64,000 bases of DNA from Paenarthrobacter nitroguajacolicus. Its GTDB lineage: Bacteria; Actinomycetota; Actinomycetes; Actinomycetales; Micrococcaceae. This document shows positions 42,274 through 51,071 of this stretch, piece after piece. Location: contig NZ_JAQPPK010000026.1 in the NCBI RefSeq assembly GCF_029952445.1, positions 1 to 64,000 on the forward strand, given 5' to 3'. The translations under genes were made by a program, and so were the position numbers. Below the pieces are notes generated by a model, which was given only the letters and a program-made list of their open reading frames with translations, was not told where the DNA came from and ran no database searches. Within the stretch, counting starts at the first letter, position 1. Each line of letters starts with the position of its first letter.

Positions 42274-43803
42274 TTGCAGCCTTCGGAAGCTACGCATTCC
42301 AACACCCCGCAAGACACCAAGTCCGTGCTGGTGACCGGCGCCACAGGCTACATCGGCGGCCGGCTCGTCCCACGCCTCCTTGAGGCCGGGCATCGGGTCA
42401 AAGTCCTTGTCCGCACGCCGCAAAAGATCGCCGATGTTCCCTGGCATGACGACGTCGAGATCATTGAAAACAGCTTGTCCGACGCCGATGGCCTCGCCGA
42501 CGCGCTGGCTGGTGTGGACGTCCTGTACTACCTGGTCCATTCCATGGCCTCCGGCAGCGGATTCGAAGCCAAGGAAGAAGCCATGGCCCGCCTTGTGGCA
42601 GGGGCAGCGGGGGAAGCGGGTGTGGACAGGATCGTCTACCTTGGCGGCCTGCACCCGGAGAACACGGAACTTTCCACGCACATGAGATCCCGCGAAACAG
42701 TGGGCAAGGTGTTCCTGGAATCCGGCGTGGACTCCATCGTGTTCCAGGCCGGCGTGGTGATCGGTTCGGGCTCGGCATCGTTCGAGATGATCCGGCACCT
42801 GGCCGACACGCTGCCAGTCATGCCCGCCCCCAGCTGGGTTAACAACCGGATCGAGGCCATCGCAGTGCGGGACGTCCTGCACTACCTCGTGGCCGCTGCC
42901 GCCCTTCCGGACAAGCTGAACCGCTCCTTCGACATCGGATCCCGGGATGTCCTGAAGTACAAGGAGATGATGAACGAGTACGCCGTGGAACGCGGCCTGC
43001 CCAAGCGCCTGGTGATCGCCCTCCCGGTACCCGCTCCCAAGCTGGCTGGCTTGTGGGTGGCCCTGGTAACGCCCATTCCCCTGTCCATGTCCCTGCCATT
43101 GGTGCAGTCACTGCAGCACGATGCTGTGTCGCGGGAGCACGACGTCGACCGTCACATCAAGCAGCCCGACGGCGGCCTGACCTCCTACCGCCGCGCCGTC
43201 GCCTTGGCGCTGGGCAAGGAGCGGGACGGCCAGGTGGAGACCACTTGGGCGAACGCGGGCATCGACGCCGATCCCCTTCCGAGTGACCCCGACTGGGCCG
43301 GCTACAAAGTGTTCCTGGACGAGAGGACCTTCCACAGCGAGGCCAGGCCGGAGCATGTGTGGACCATCATCGAGGGTATCGGAGGCAAGAACGGCTGGTA
43401 CTCCATGCCGCTGGCTTGGAAGGTGCGCGGTTGGCTGGACAAGCTGCAGGGCGGCGCGGGTTTGCTCCGGGGCCGGCGGCATCCCAAGACACTGAACACG
43501 GGCGAGGTGGTGGACTGGTGGCGCGTCGAGGCCATTGACCGGGGCCACCTGCTGCGGTTGCGGGCCGAAATGCGTGCGCCCGGTGGTGCGTGGCTGGAGT
43601 TGTCGGTGGAGCCCGATGGCGCCGGAAGCCTGTACAAGCAGCGCGCCATCTTCTTCCCACGCGGCCTGGCTGGGCGGCTCTACTGGTTGGGCGTGTACCC
43701 GTTCCATGGATTCATCTTCCCGTCGATGGCACGCAATATTTCGGCTGCCGCAACAGAGCTCCAGGAAGAGCCCGGTTCAAGCCTGTCCACCCGGACCCCG
43801 TAG
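42274..43803 (+). CDS. NAD-dependent epimerase/SDR fused to DUF2867
   Basis: About 509 residues. The first half is an atypical SDR: SVLVTGATGYIGGRLV at the N-terminus, YYLVHSM near 85, and no classical YxxxK, as in NmrA/DUF2867-linked members. The second half (from about 330: FLDERTFHSEARPEHVWTIIEGIGGKNGWY...) is a START-like DUF2867 domain. Substrate and role are unknown. TTG 42274 is preferred because AGGAG lies 5 nt before it; an in-frame ATG at 42223 has no ribosome site. It diverges from mfd. Confidence 0.82.
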   Translation: MQPSEATHSNTPQDTKSVLVTGATGYIGGRLVPRLLEAGHRVKVLVRTPQKIADVPWHDDVEIIENSLSDADGLADALAGVDVLYYLVHSMASGSGFEAKEEAMARLVAGAAGEAGVDRIVYLGGLHPENTELSTHMRSRETVGKVFLESGVDSIVFQAGVVIGSGSASFEMIRHLADTLPVMPAPSWVNNRIEAIAVRDVLHYLVAAAALPDKLNRSFDIGSRDVLKYKEMMNEYAVERGLPKRLVIALPVPAPKLAGLWVALVTPIPLSMSLPLVQSLQHDAVSREHDVDRHIKQPDGGLTSYRRAVALALGKERDGQVETTWANAGIDADPLPSDPDWAGYKVFLDERTFHSEARPEHVWTIIEGIGGKNGWYSMPLAWKVRGWLDKLQGGAGLLRGRRHPKTLNTGEVVDWWRVEAIDRGHLLRLRAEMRAPGGAWLELSVEPDGAGSLYKQRAIFFPRGLAGRLYWLGVYPFHGFIFPSMARNISAAATELQEEPGSSLSTRTP

Positions 43804-43850
43804 GATGTTGGGAGCTAAAAAGCTTCACCACAACCATCCACGGAGGACCC

Positions 43851-44348
43851 ATGGCCCTGAGTGCATCCACCACCCTGCCCCACAGCGTTGACCGCGTAGC
43901 GGCCGTCTTTGTCGACGAGGATTTCCTGCGCCACACGAGCGAATACGTGGGCGGCTCGCTGGAATCGTTCACCGTTGACGGCGACACCGCCGGCGCTTTC
44001 ACCACCACCACCGTCCGCACGCTGCCCACTACCCGCCTGCCGGAGATCGCCCGCAAGTTCGTTGGCGAAACCCTGAAGGTGACCCAGACCGAGGAGTGGG
44101 AAGCTCCCTCCGCGGATGGCTCACGCGCCAGCAAGATCGCCCTGAAGATCTCCGGCGCCCCGCTGGACGTTACTGCAGTCCAGCGGCTCGTGGCTGAGGG
44201 TGCCAGCACCCGCATCGAGCTCGAAGGCAACGTGACGTCGTCGGTTCCGTTCCTCGGCGGCAAGATCGCTGACGCTGCCGAGCCCATGGTCGGCAAGGCC
44301 CTGGGCATCCAGTCGCAGCAGGCGCAGGCCTGGCTCGAAAGCCACTAG
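43851..44348 (+). CDS. DUF2505 domain protein
   Basis: 165 residues. The pattern LPHSVDRVAAVFVDEDFLRHTSEYVGG, followed by FTTTTVRTLPTTRLPE and a final VGKALGIQSQQAQAWL, matches DUF2505, a SRPBCC-like ligand-binding domain found in actinobacteria. GGAGGA before the ATG supports this start. Function unknown. The next small gene begins 1 nt after its stop, so the two are coupled. Confidence 0.8.
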   Translation: MALSASTTLPHSVDRVAAVFVDEDFLRHTSEYVGGSLESFTVDGDTAGAFTTTTVRTLPTTRLPEIARKFVGETLKVTQTEEWEAPSADGSRASKIALKISGAPLDVTAVQRLVAEGASTRIELEGNVTSSVPFLGGKIADAAEPMVGKALGIQSQQAQAWLESH

Positions 44349-44349
44349 C

Positions 44350-44571
44350 ATGCAGATTCCGGCAATCCTTGCGGTTGTCCTGATCGTGGCCGGCGTCTGG
44401 TCCCTGGTTGTGTGGCCGCAGTTCCTCAAGCGCGTCATGAAGGACCCCAGGGCCCGCGACACCGCAGGCAAGGCCACCAAGTTCCTGACCGTCCACGTGG
44501 TCCTGGTCAGCATCTCCATGGTGCTGGGCCTGGCGACGGCGGTCATAGGGATCGCGGGCCTCATCGCCTGA
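44350..44571 (+). CDS. Small SCO4848-like membrane protein
   Basis: 73 residues with two spans separated by a basic loop (QFLKRVMKDPRARD). AGVWSLVVWPQFLKRV and the second VLVSISMVLGLATAVIGIAGL resemble the SCO4848 family, which is conserved in actinobacteria without a known function. It starts 1 nt after the DUF2505 stop. Confidence 0.72.
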   Translation: MQIPAILAVVLIVAGVWSLVVWPQFLKRVMKDPRARDTAGKATKFLTVHVVLVSISMVLGLATAVIGIAGLIA

Positions 44572-44576
44572 CTTTC

Positions 44577-44644
44577 ACCCAACTGGGTAACAGCTCCTGC
44601 TCCAATGACGACTCAATAGGACATGAGCTGTTACCCAGTTGGGT
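44577..44644. repeat. Perfect 20-bp inverted repeat between SCO4848-like gene and nhaA
   Basis: ACCCAACTGGGTAACAGCTC (44577-44596) and its exact reverse complement (44625-44644) flank a 28-nt loop. Each arm also begins with a small palindrome, ACCCAACTGGGT. It starts 5 nt after the upstream stop. It may be a terminator or a regulator-binding site for nhaA; the symmetric sub-palindromes favour protein binding. Confidence 0.75.
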
Positions 44645-44729
44645 AAGATGGACAGTGGTGTGCCGGGAAGTCTGGTCGGCGTGTATTCGACGTACCCGAA
44701 GATTTCCGCCCCACCGTTAGGAGCCCTCA

Positions 44730-46043
44730 GTGGCCCACCAGCCCCCAGTAACGCCTAAGGCCCCGTCCGGCAAGGTTTTCTCCCGCTCCAGCTATCCGGA
44801 GTACCGCAGGATCCTCTCGATCCTGCGCACGGAAACTGTTGGCGGCGCACTTCTCCTGGCAGCAACTGTCGTGGCCCTCATCTGGGCCAACTCCCCCGCG
44901 GCCGAGGGCTATTTCGCCCTCCGCGACCTGAAACTCGGCTTCGAACCCTGGCACCTTGAGCTCAGCTTGGGCCACTGGGCCTCGGACGGCCTGCTGGCGG
45001 TGTTCTTCTTCCTGGCCGGCCTTGAGCTGAAACGCGAATTCGTGGCCGGCGAACTCCGCAAACCGGCCCGGGCAGTGGTTCCCGTGGCTGCCGCGATCGG
45101 CGGAGTGGCAGTACCCGCCCTGATTTTCGTCCTGTTCAACCTCGGATCACCGGAAACCCTCAAAGGCTGGGCGATCCCGACAGCCACGGACATAGCCTTC
45201 GCACTGGCGGTCCTGGCCGTCATCAACACCCACCTGCCCGCCGCGCTAAGGACCTTCCTCCTGACGCTCGCCGTGGTGGATGACCTCATCGCCATCGGCA
45301 TCATCGCCTTCTTCTACTCCACCGGGCTCCAGCCGCTCATGCTGCTGGCCGCCTTGGTACCGTTGGCCCTCTTCACGTTCCTGGTGCAGAAGCGGATCCG
45401 CAGCTGGTACATCCTGCTCCCGCTGGCCCTTGCCACGTGGGGCTTTGTCCACGCCTCCGGCATCCATGCCACCGTGGCCGGCGTCCTGCTCGGTTTCGCG
45501 GTGCCCGTCTTCGCCAGCGGGAAAAAGGGCGAACCGGCCGAGGGCCTGGCCGAACACTTTGAACACCGCCTTCGCCCGTTCTCCGCTGGTTTCGCGGTCC
45601 CGGTGTTCGCATTCTTCTCCGCAGGCGTGGCTTTGGGCGGTCTGGAGGGAATGGGCGCGGCCCTCCGCGATCCAGTGGCACTGGGAATTGTTGCAGCGCT
45701 GGTGGCGGGCAAGGCCGTCGGTGTCTTTGGCACCACGTTCCTGGTCACCAAAACCACCCGCGCCAGCCTGGATTCAAGCATCGCATGGATCGACCTGTTC
45801 GGCCTGGCACTGTTGGCCGGCATCGGCTTCACGGTCTCGCTGCTCATCGGCGAGCTCAGTTTCGGCGCCGGCTCAGCCCACAACGACCACGCCAAGGTGG
45901 CCATCCTGGCAGGTTCCCTGATCTCGGCGCTGCTGGCCGCCGTCGTGCTTAAGGCCCGCAACCGGCGCTACCGTCAGGTGCAGGCTGACGAAGAACGGGA
46001 CGACGACGGCGACGGCGTGCCTGACGTCTTCTCCCGCGCCTGA
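44730..46043 (+). CDS. nhaA: Na+/H+ antiporter NhaA
   Basis: 437 residues, about 12 membrane spans. Core residues are present: FFFLAGLELKREFVAGEL near 92-109, PTATDIAFALAV near 150 and the paired aspartates in LAVVDDLIAIGI near 180. It exchanges internal Na+ for external protons at alkaline pH. The C-terminus has an acidic tail (DEERDDDGDGVPD). GTG start with TAGGAG 6 nt upstream. A perfect 20-bp inverted repeat lies upstream in the gap. Confidence 0.95.
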   Translation: MAHQPPVTPKAPSGKVFSRSSYPEYRRILSILRTETVGGALLLAATVVALIWANSPAAEGYFALRDLKLGFEPWHLELSLGHWASDGLLAVFFFLAGLELKREFVAGELRKPARAVVPVAAAIGGVAVPALIFVLFNLGSPETLKGWAIPTATDIAFALAVLAVINTHLPAALRTFLLTLAVVDDLIAIGIIAFFYSTGLQPLMLLAALVPLALFTFLVQKRIRSWYILLPLALATWGFVHASGIHATVAGVLLGFAVPVFASGKKGEPAEGLAEHFEHRLRPFSAGFAVPVFAFFSAGVALGGLEGMGAALRDPVALGIVAALVAGKAVGVFGTTFLVTKTTRASLDSSIAWIDLFGLALLAGIGFTVSLLIGELSFGAGSAHNDHAKVAILAGSLISALLAAVVLKARNRRYRQVQADEERDDDGDGVPDVFSRA

Positions 46044-46065
46044 GGCGGAGGTGCCGCGCCCCCGG

Positions 46066-46518
46066 CTACGTAGTGGCTTGGTTCAGCGCGTCCTCAGCAG
46101 CGACCCACGAGATCATGGCGCACTTGACGCGGGCTGCGTAGCGGGCCACTCCTTCGAAGGCGGCAGCGTCGCCCAGGATCTCGGGGTCAGCCTGGACCTT
46201 CCCGCGTGAGCGGAGTACCTCGCGGAAGTTATCGATGACCGAGTGCAGTTCCTCCACGGACATCCCCTCCCCCAGCTCGCTGAGGACGGACGCTGAAGCC
46301 ATGGAGATCGAACAGCCGGCACCGTCCCAGCTGATCTGCTGGACGGTTCCGTCGGCAACGGCGAGCCGCAGGGTCACTTCATCCCCGCACACGGGGTTCA
46401 GTTGGTGGGATTGACCCGTGGACGCGCCCGCGGGAGCTGTTGTGCCAGCCAGCCCGCTGCCGTGCCGCTGCTTGGAATGGTCAAGGATGATCTGTTGGTA
46501 AAGCTGGTCAAGACTCAT
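46066..46518 (-). CDS. sufU: SufU Fe-S cluster assembly protein
   Basis: 150 residues of the SufU/IscU fold. Three zinc/cluster-ligand cysteines are seen in NPVCGDEV, GAGCSIS and VKCAMISW. In Gram-positive bacteria SufU accepts persulfide from SufS. It lies 33 nt downstream of sufS, transcribed together, and converges on nhaA. The main sufBCD genes are not in the window. Confidence 0.93.
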   Translation of the reverse strand: MSLDQLYQQIILDHSKQRHGSGLAGTTAPAGASTGQSHQLNPVCGDEVTLRLAVADGTVQQISWDGAGCSISMASASVLSELGEGMSVEELHSVIDNFREVLRSRGKVQADPEILGDAAAFEGVARYAARVKCAMISWVAAEDALNQATT

Positions 46519-46551
46519 GGTGCTGATGCCCGTTTCTTCAAAAAGTTGTGG

Positions 46552-47877
46552 TCAGGCCTGGAAGTAGGCACGCACACCCGAAACGGCGTCGAGGAAGGCA
46601 TCGACGTCGTCCGTGGTGTTGTAGAGGTACGTGCTCGCCCGGGTGGTTGCCGTCAGGCCGAGGCGGCGGTGGAGTGGCTGGGCGCAGTGGTGGCCGACGC
46701 GAACGGCGATGCCGCGGTCGTCAAGGAACTGCCCGACGTCGTGCGCGTGGACACCGGCGACGTCGAACGCGGCCAAACCAATCCGCTCCGCCCCGGACGG
46801 CGGACCAACAACGCGGATGCCGTCGATGCTTTCAAGGCCCTTAACCAGGCGCTGGCCCAGGGTGGCTTCCCAGGCATGGATGCGGTCGATGCCCGTCTCG
46901 GCCAGGTAGTTCACTGCGGTCGCCAATGCCACGGCTTGAGAGATGCGCTGGGTGCCGGCCTCGAACCGCTGCGGCGCCGGCAGGTATTCTGCGCGTTCCA
47001 TGGTGACGGTGGTGATCATGGAGCCACCTGTGAGGAAAGGCGGCAGGACATTTAGGAGCTCCTGCTTGCCGTACAGCACGCCAACGCCGGTGGGGGCCAG
47101 CATCTTGTGGCCCGAGAACACAGCGAAGTCGACGTCGAGGTCTTTGACGTTAACGGCCATGTGCGGAACCGATTGGCAGGCATCCAGGACCACCAACGCG
47201 CCAACACGTCGCGCCATGGCAACGAGTTCGGCCACAGGATTGATGGTGCCCAGGACGTTCGAAGCATGGGTGAAGGCAAGGACCCGGGTCCGGTTCCCGA
47301 TGATTTCGCCGGCGGCATCGAGCCGGAGCGCGCCGTCGTCGGTGATGGGGATGTACTTCAGCGTGGCGCCTGTGCGGAAGGCCAATTCCTGCCACGGAAT
47401 GAGATTGGCGTGGTGTTCCATTTCGGTGACCACGATCTCGTCACCGGGGCCGATGGCCAACTCTTTCAACGCAGAGCTGCCACGGCCCTGCGCAGCCCAC
47501 AACGCCGCATTGGAGAGGGCGTAGCTGACAAGGTTCAGGCCCTCGGTGGCGTTGGAGGTCCACACAGTTTCCTCGTACTGTGCGCCGACGAAGTCCGCGA
47601 CTCTCTGGCGCGCGTCCTCAAAAGCCTCGGTCGCTTCAACAGCCAGGTGGTGGGCGCCGCGATGCACGGCGGCATTGCGCTGCTCGTAGAACTCCTGCTC
47701 GGCTTCGATGACGCTGAGCGGATTCTGCGAGGTAGCGCCGGAATCCAGGTAGACCAGGGGTTTTCCGTTGACCAGTTGATCCAGCACCGGGAAGTCGTTC
47801 CGGATCCGCAGCACCTCCTCGTTGTCCATGGCATGCACGGACTGTTGCAATGAGGCGGGAGTTGATACGGCAGTCAA
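46552..47877 (-). CDS. sufS: Cysteine desulfurase SufS
   Basis: 441-residue PLP enzyme that moves sulfur from cysteine to SufU. The PLP lysine is in FSGHKMLAPTGVG near 228, HRGAHHLA near 72 and the PLP-contact TEMEHHANLIPW near 132 match group II desulfurases, and the active Cys lies in VGHHCAQPL near 390. TTG 47877 is chosen because AAGGAG lies 7 nt upstream. sufU follows directly. Confidence 0.93.
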   Translation of the reverse strand: MTAVSTPASLQQSVHAMDNEEVLRIRNDFPVLDQLVNGKPLVYLDSGATSQNPLSVIEAEQEFYEQRNAAVHRGAHHLAVEATEAFEDARQRVADFVGAQYEETVWTSNATEGLNLVSYALSNAALWAAQGRGSSALKELAIGPGDEIVVTEMEHHANLIPWQELAFRTGATLKYIPITDDGALRLDAAGEIIGNRTRVLAFTHASNVLGTINPVAELVAMARRVGALVVLDACQSVPHMAVNVKDLDVDFAVFSGHKMLAPTGVGVLYGKQELLNVLPPFLTGGSMITTVTMERAEYLPAPQRFEAGTQRISQAVALATAVNYLAETGIDRIHAWEATLGQRLVKGLESIDGIRVVGPPSGAERIGLAAFDVAGVHAHDVGQFLDDRGIAVRVGHHCAQPLHRRLGLTATTRASTYLYNTTDDVDAFLDAVSGVRAYFQA

Positions 47878-47956
47878 GGGGCGCTCCTTGGGAATCCTTC
47901 AGGGACTCCTCATTATCCCACGCAGGCCCGGATCGGGCGGTGTGCCTTACAGCACG

Positions 47957-50392
47957 TCAGTGGCCGGCCTTGCCCGGGACCCAACCCGGCGGGGGCACTG
48001 CCTCACCGTCGGCCACCCCGCGTAGCCGCTCAACCAGCACGGACACCCTTCGGCCCGCTGCGGCGCGTGCCTTCGCCTGGTATCCGGCAACCGCTCGGGC
48101 GTAGCAAACGGCCGCATGCGCAAACTGCCGGTCTGCGGACAGCGAGCGCCCGGCCGCCTCCAGCAGCCTGGGCTCGTCGGCCAGCAAGGCGTCCGCAAAG
48201 GTCCGCAGCGCCGCTCCGCCGGCACCATCGACGGCGGATGCTGCAGCACCCAGCCGTCGCAGGATGGCAGGATCGACGACGGCGGTACTGCTCGCGTTGA
48301 GCACCAGGAGGGAAAGGGCCTCGGCTTCGAGCACAACGCTTCCTTGGGCCCGGAATTGTTCTGCGAGCGCCGGGAGCTGCGCGGAAGTTCCTGAGACTAC
48401 GTCCCGGGATGCGGCGATGTAGACGGCGCTGAGCTGTGGGAGGAGACCATCCGCTTCCTTACCCGCCAATCCCCTGCCCCGCCCCCGGGTGGCCTGCTTT
48501 GCGCGCTCCAAGGCAGCGGCCGGGTTGCCGCTCAGTGCCTCGCAGTAAGCCATCATGGCCGCAGCCAGCGAGCGCACCGGCGGCAGGGCGGCGTCGGACA
48601 ATTCTGCCAGCACCGCCTCCAAAGTGGCGCGCGCAGCCCGCGGGAACCCTTGGCTGAGCTGGACGTAGGCCCGGGCTACCTCCGAACACTCGGCCAGGTG
48701 AAGGGGCATGGTGTAGGCGGGATGCTCCAGCAGGGTGCCCATGGTGCTCCACGCCAGATTGTGACGCAAACAGATCACGTGCCGGAGAAGCACGCCTGCC
48801 CGGAACGTTTCCATGGACGGATCACTGCCCACGTCTTTCATTGCCGCGGTGGTCTTCGCCAGGGCTTCCACAGCGGCACCGGATATGAGCAGTCGTTCTG
48901 CTTCCCGCGCTTTCGCCGCGATCCGGGCGGCAGGGTCGCCAGCGTGGTCCCCTGGGACCGACTCGCCGGGCACTGCACCCAACAGTTCCAACGCCATCAG
49001 CCGACCACCGGCGTCGACCTTTGCTTTCTCCGAGCTGCCAGCAGCGGCAAGATGGCGGAGGACCGGAGTGGCTTCGGCGAGCTGGCCTTCAGCGATCAAT
49101 GCCCGGGCCCTCAGCATCCCCGCCTCTTCCAAGTGGTCCGGGTCCTTCACGGCAGAGGCCGCCCTCAGGGCGAGCTCAGCGGTGGAGGGCCGGTCGGCGG
49201 CAGGCGCGGCCGCGAGGAGGAGCTCGTCGGCCAGCCCAAGGCCGCAGTCCAGGGTCCAGGTCATCCAGCGCAACATGCTCGGTGCCGTCTCACGCGTGAG
49301 GACGGGTTCCTCGATCTGCTGGTGAAGGGCCAGGCTACGGGAGGGCGGAACCGCGAGTCGGGTGCCCTCGCCCCGCAACCACGAGCCCATGCGGACCATC
49401 GGACGCCAGCCCGGCATCAACCGGATCTGGCGATCCGCCAGAAGATTCTCCAAGGCTCGCTGCCCACAATGACGCTCCACGACGTCCGCGGCCAGCGGTT
49501 CGGCAAGGGCGACAAGCTCCAGGGCGAGTTGCTCCTCCGGTGGACGGGCGTCGTATTCGGCCCGGACGCGCTCCACCACCCCAGGCCACTGGCAGTGCGC
49601 CCGGGTATTGATGGTCCAATACCCTTCCCGCTGCACCAGGAGTCCGGCGTGGCGTGCGTCCTCTACGGCAAGGCACAGGATCCCAACGTTGAAACCGCTC
49701 ATCGCCGCAAGAAGGCTGCTGGCCCGTCGCTGGACCTTGCCGCCAAGAAGGGACACGCACAGGGCATGCGCCTCCATGAAGTTGAAAGGCGGAAGGAGAT
49801 ATTGCTCCATGAACCCGTCTTCCCAAAGTTGGTACAGGTCCTGGGGCAAAGGGCGCTGGCTGTCCGCAGTGGCTACGAGTTTGGCGCCGAAGCCGGGAAT
49901 GAGTTGCAGCAGCACCCCCAGGGACGCCGGGTCGACGTAGTGGATGTCGTCCACCAGCAGGACCAGCTGGGGACGGGTGGGCAGGTTGCTCCGTTTGCCT
50001 CGGTTGTTGCGTGGCAGCGCGGCGGGTGGCGGGTACAGGTAGCTGGCCGGTCCGAGGGTGTTGGTCAGCGCGCGAAGGACGTGGAGTCCCGGCAGCAGGA
50101 CCTCGCTGGCGTGCGCCTCCGGGCCGGCGCCCAGGACCCCGTAGTCCGTGGCTTTGAGCTCGAGGCTTCCGGCGAAGGTCCGGACATCCATGGTTGCGGG
50201 GAGTCCGGCTTGGAGCGAGAGCAGTAGATGGCTCTTGCCGGAGCCCTTGTCTCCCGCGACCACGATGCCGCTGGTTGCCGGTGAGCGTACGGTGGAAAGG
50301 ACGAACTCAAGCAGCTGTGCTCTGTCCGGAAGTGGCTGGGATCCTGGCCCGGCTGGGACGGTGTCTTCGTCCAGCCAAGGGTCCGGCAGCAT
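47957..50392 (-). CDS. Large STAND ATPase resembling LuxR-family regulators but lacking the HTH
   Basis: About 811 residues. Walker A GDKGSGKS at residues 47-54, a Walker B QLVLLVDDIHYVD near 150, and a long helical-repeat C-terminal part like the sensor region of MalT/LuxR-type STAND proteins. The C-terminus ends in an Arg/Ala-rich helix with no LuxR helix-turn-helix, unlike its two upstream neighbours. ATG 50392 has GGAG 6 nt ahead; a longer frame reaches 50575 but runs through non-coding-looking sequence. It may act through protein partners or heteromers. It is the third of a tandem trio. Confidence 0.78.
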   Translation of the reverse strand: MLPDPWLDEDTVPAGPGSQPLPDRAQLLEFVLSTVRSPATSGIVVAGDKGSGKSHLLLSLQAGLPATMDVRTFAGSLELKATDYGVLGAGPEAHASEVLLPGLHVLRALTNTLGPASYLYPPPAALPRNNRGKRSNLPTRPQLVLLVDDIHYVDPASLGVLLQLIPGFGAKLVATADSQRPLPQDLYQLWEDGFMEQYLLPPFNFMEAHALCVSLLGGKVQRRASSLLAAMSGFNVGILCLAVEDARHAGLLVQREGYWTINTRAHCQWPGVVERVRAEYDARPPEEQLALELVALAEPLAADVVERHCGQRALENLLADRQIRLMPGWRPMVRMGSWLRGEGTRLAVPPSRSLALHQQIEEPVLTRETAPSMLRWMTWTLDCGLGLADELLLAAAPAADRPSTAELALRAASAVKDPDHLEEAGMLRARALIAEGQLAEATPVLRHLAAAGSSEKAKVDAGGRLMALELLGAVPGESVPGDHAGDPAARIAAKAREAERLLISGAAVEALAKTTAAMKDVGSDPSMETFRAGVLLRHVICLRHNLAWSTMGTLLEHPAYTMPLHLAECSEVARAYVQLSQGFPRAARATLEAVLAELSDAALPPVRSLAAAMMAYCEALSGNPAAALERAKQATRGRGRGLAGKEADGLLPQLSAVYIAASRDVVSGTSAQLPALAEQFRAQGSVVLEAEALSLLVLNASSTAVVDPAILRRLGAAASAVDGAGGAALRTFADALLADEPRLLEAAGRSLSADRQFAHAAVCYARAVAGYQAKARAAAGRRVSVLVERLRGVADGEAVPPPGWVPGKAGH

Positions 50393-50672
50393 GCACACTC
50401 CAATAGCAGCAGTCCCATGTCCGGGAAGGTTTGATTTTCGCGATTCGCGGGTCCCTGGCTTAGAAGCCGGCGGCGGCTGGGGGGAGAGTCTCGGTCTCAG
50501 AAGACTCTGTCGCCGCCGGCTTCGTTCAGGGCCGGACCACCTTCCGGTGGCCGGGGCATCGGCTGAAGAGACCACCGATGCATTTGTTGCGACTTTCGGA
50601 ATCCCGGTGATGCTTGGGGCTGAACCGTTCTTCCAAGATCAATACTGCCGGGGCGGCAAATGTCGTACACCA

Positions 50673-50691
50673 GTAATCGGTACTCGATTAC
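50673..50691. promoter_or_regulatory. Inverted repeat in the long gap upstream of the third STAND gene
   Basis: GTAATCG (50673-50679) and CGATTAC (50685-50691) flank 5 bp, in the AT-richer part of the 679-bp gap 50393-51071. Two further GTACTCA motifs occur at about 50727 and 50840. It is a candidate operator; no gene is seen in the gap. Confidence 0.35.
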
Positions 50692-50863
50692 CCAGGGGCT
50701 TTTTACGCACGGATACTGTGTTGTACTCAGTACCCGGAGAGGGCACTACTTGGTTCCGACACGAAACACCCGGGCATTACTCCATTGAATGGTTAAATAC
50801 CCTTGGTTTGGGGCACAAGACGGCCGACGCGCCGGATTGGGTACTCAGCGGGACATTCCCTGG

Positions 50864-51067
50864 CCACTCCCCAGCAGCCCAATTCGTGGCCCAGCTGCAC
50901 ACCAGGCTCCACGCACGGCACACCCCGCAGCCAACCAACGAAACGGGCACCACCGACCACTCCCCAGCAGCCCAATTCGTGGCCCCGCTGCACACCAGGC
51001 CCCACCCACGGCACACCCCGCAGCCAACCAACGAAACGGACACCACCGACCACTCCACAGCAGCCCG
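50864..51067. repeat. 2.2 copies of a 93-bp tandem repeat
   Basis: Copies begin at 50864, 50957 and 51050 (the last partial, ending near 51067), each starting CCACTCC. The first two differ at only a few positions. 93 is a multiple of three, so open frames run through on both strands, but neither strand has a coding signal. It lies directly after the stop of the STAND/LuxR gene at 51072. Confidence 0.85.
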
Positions 51068-51071
51068 TGCG

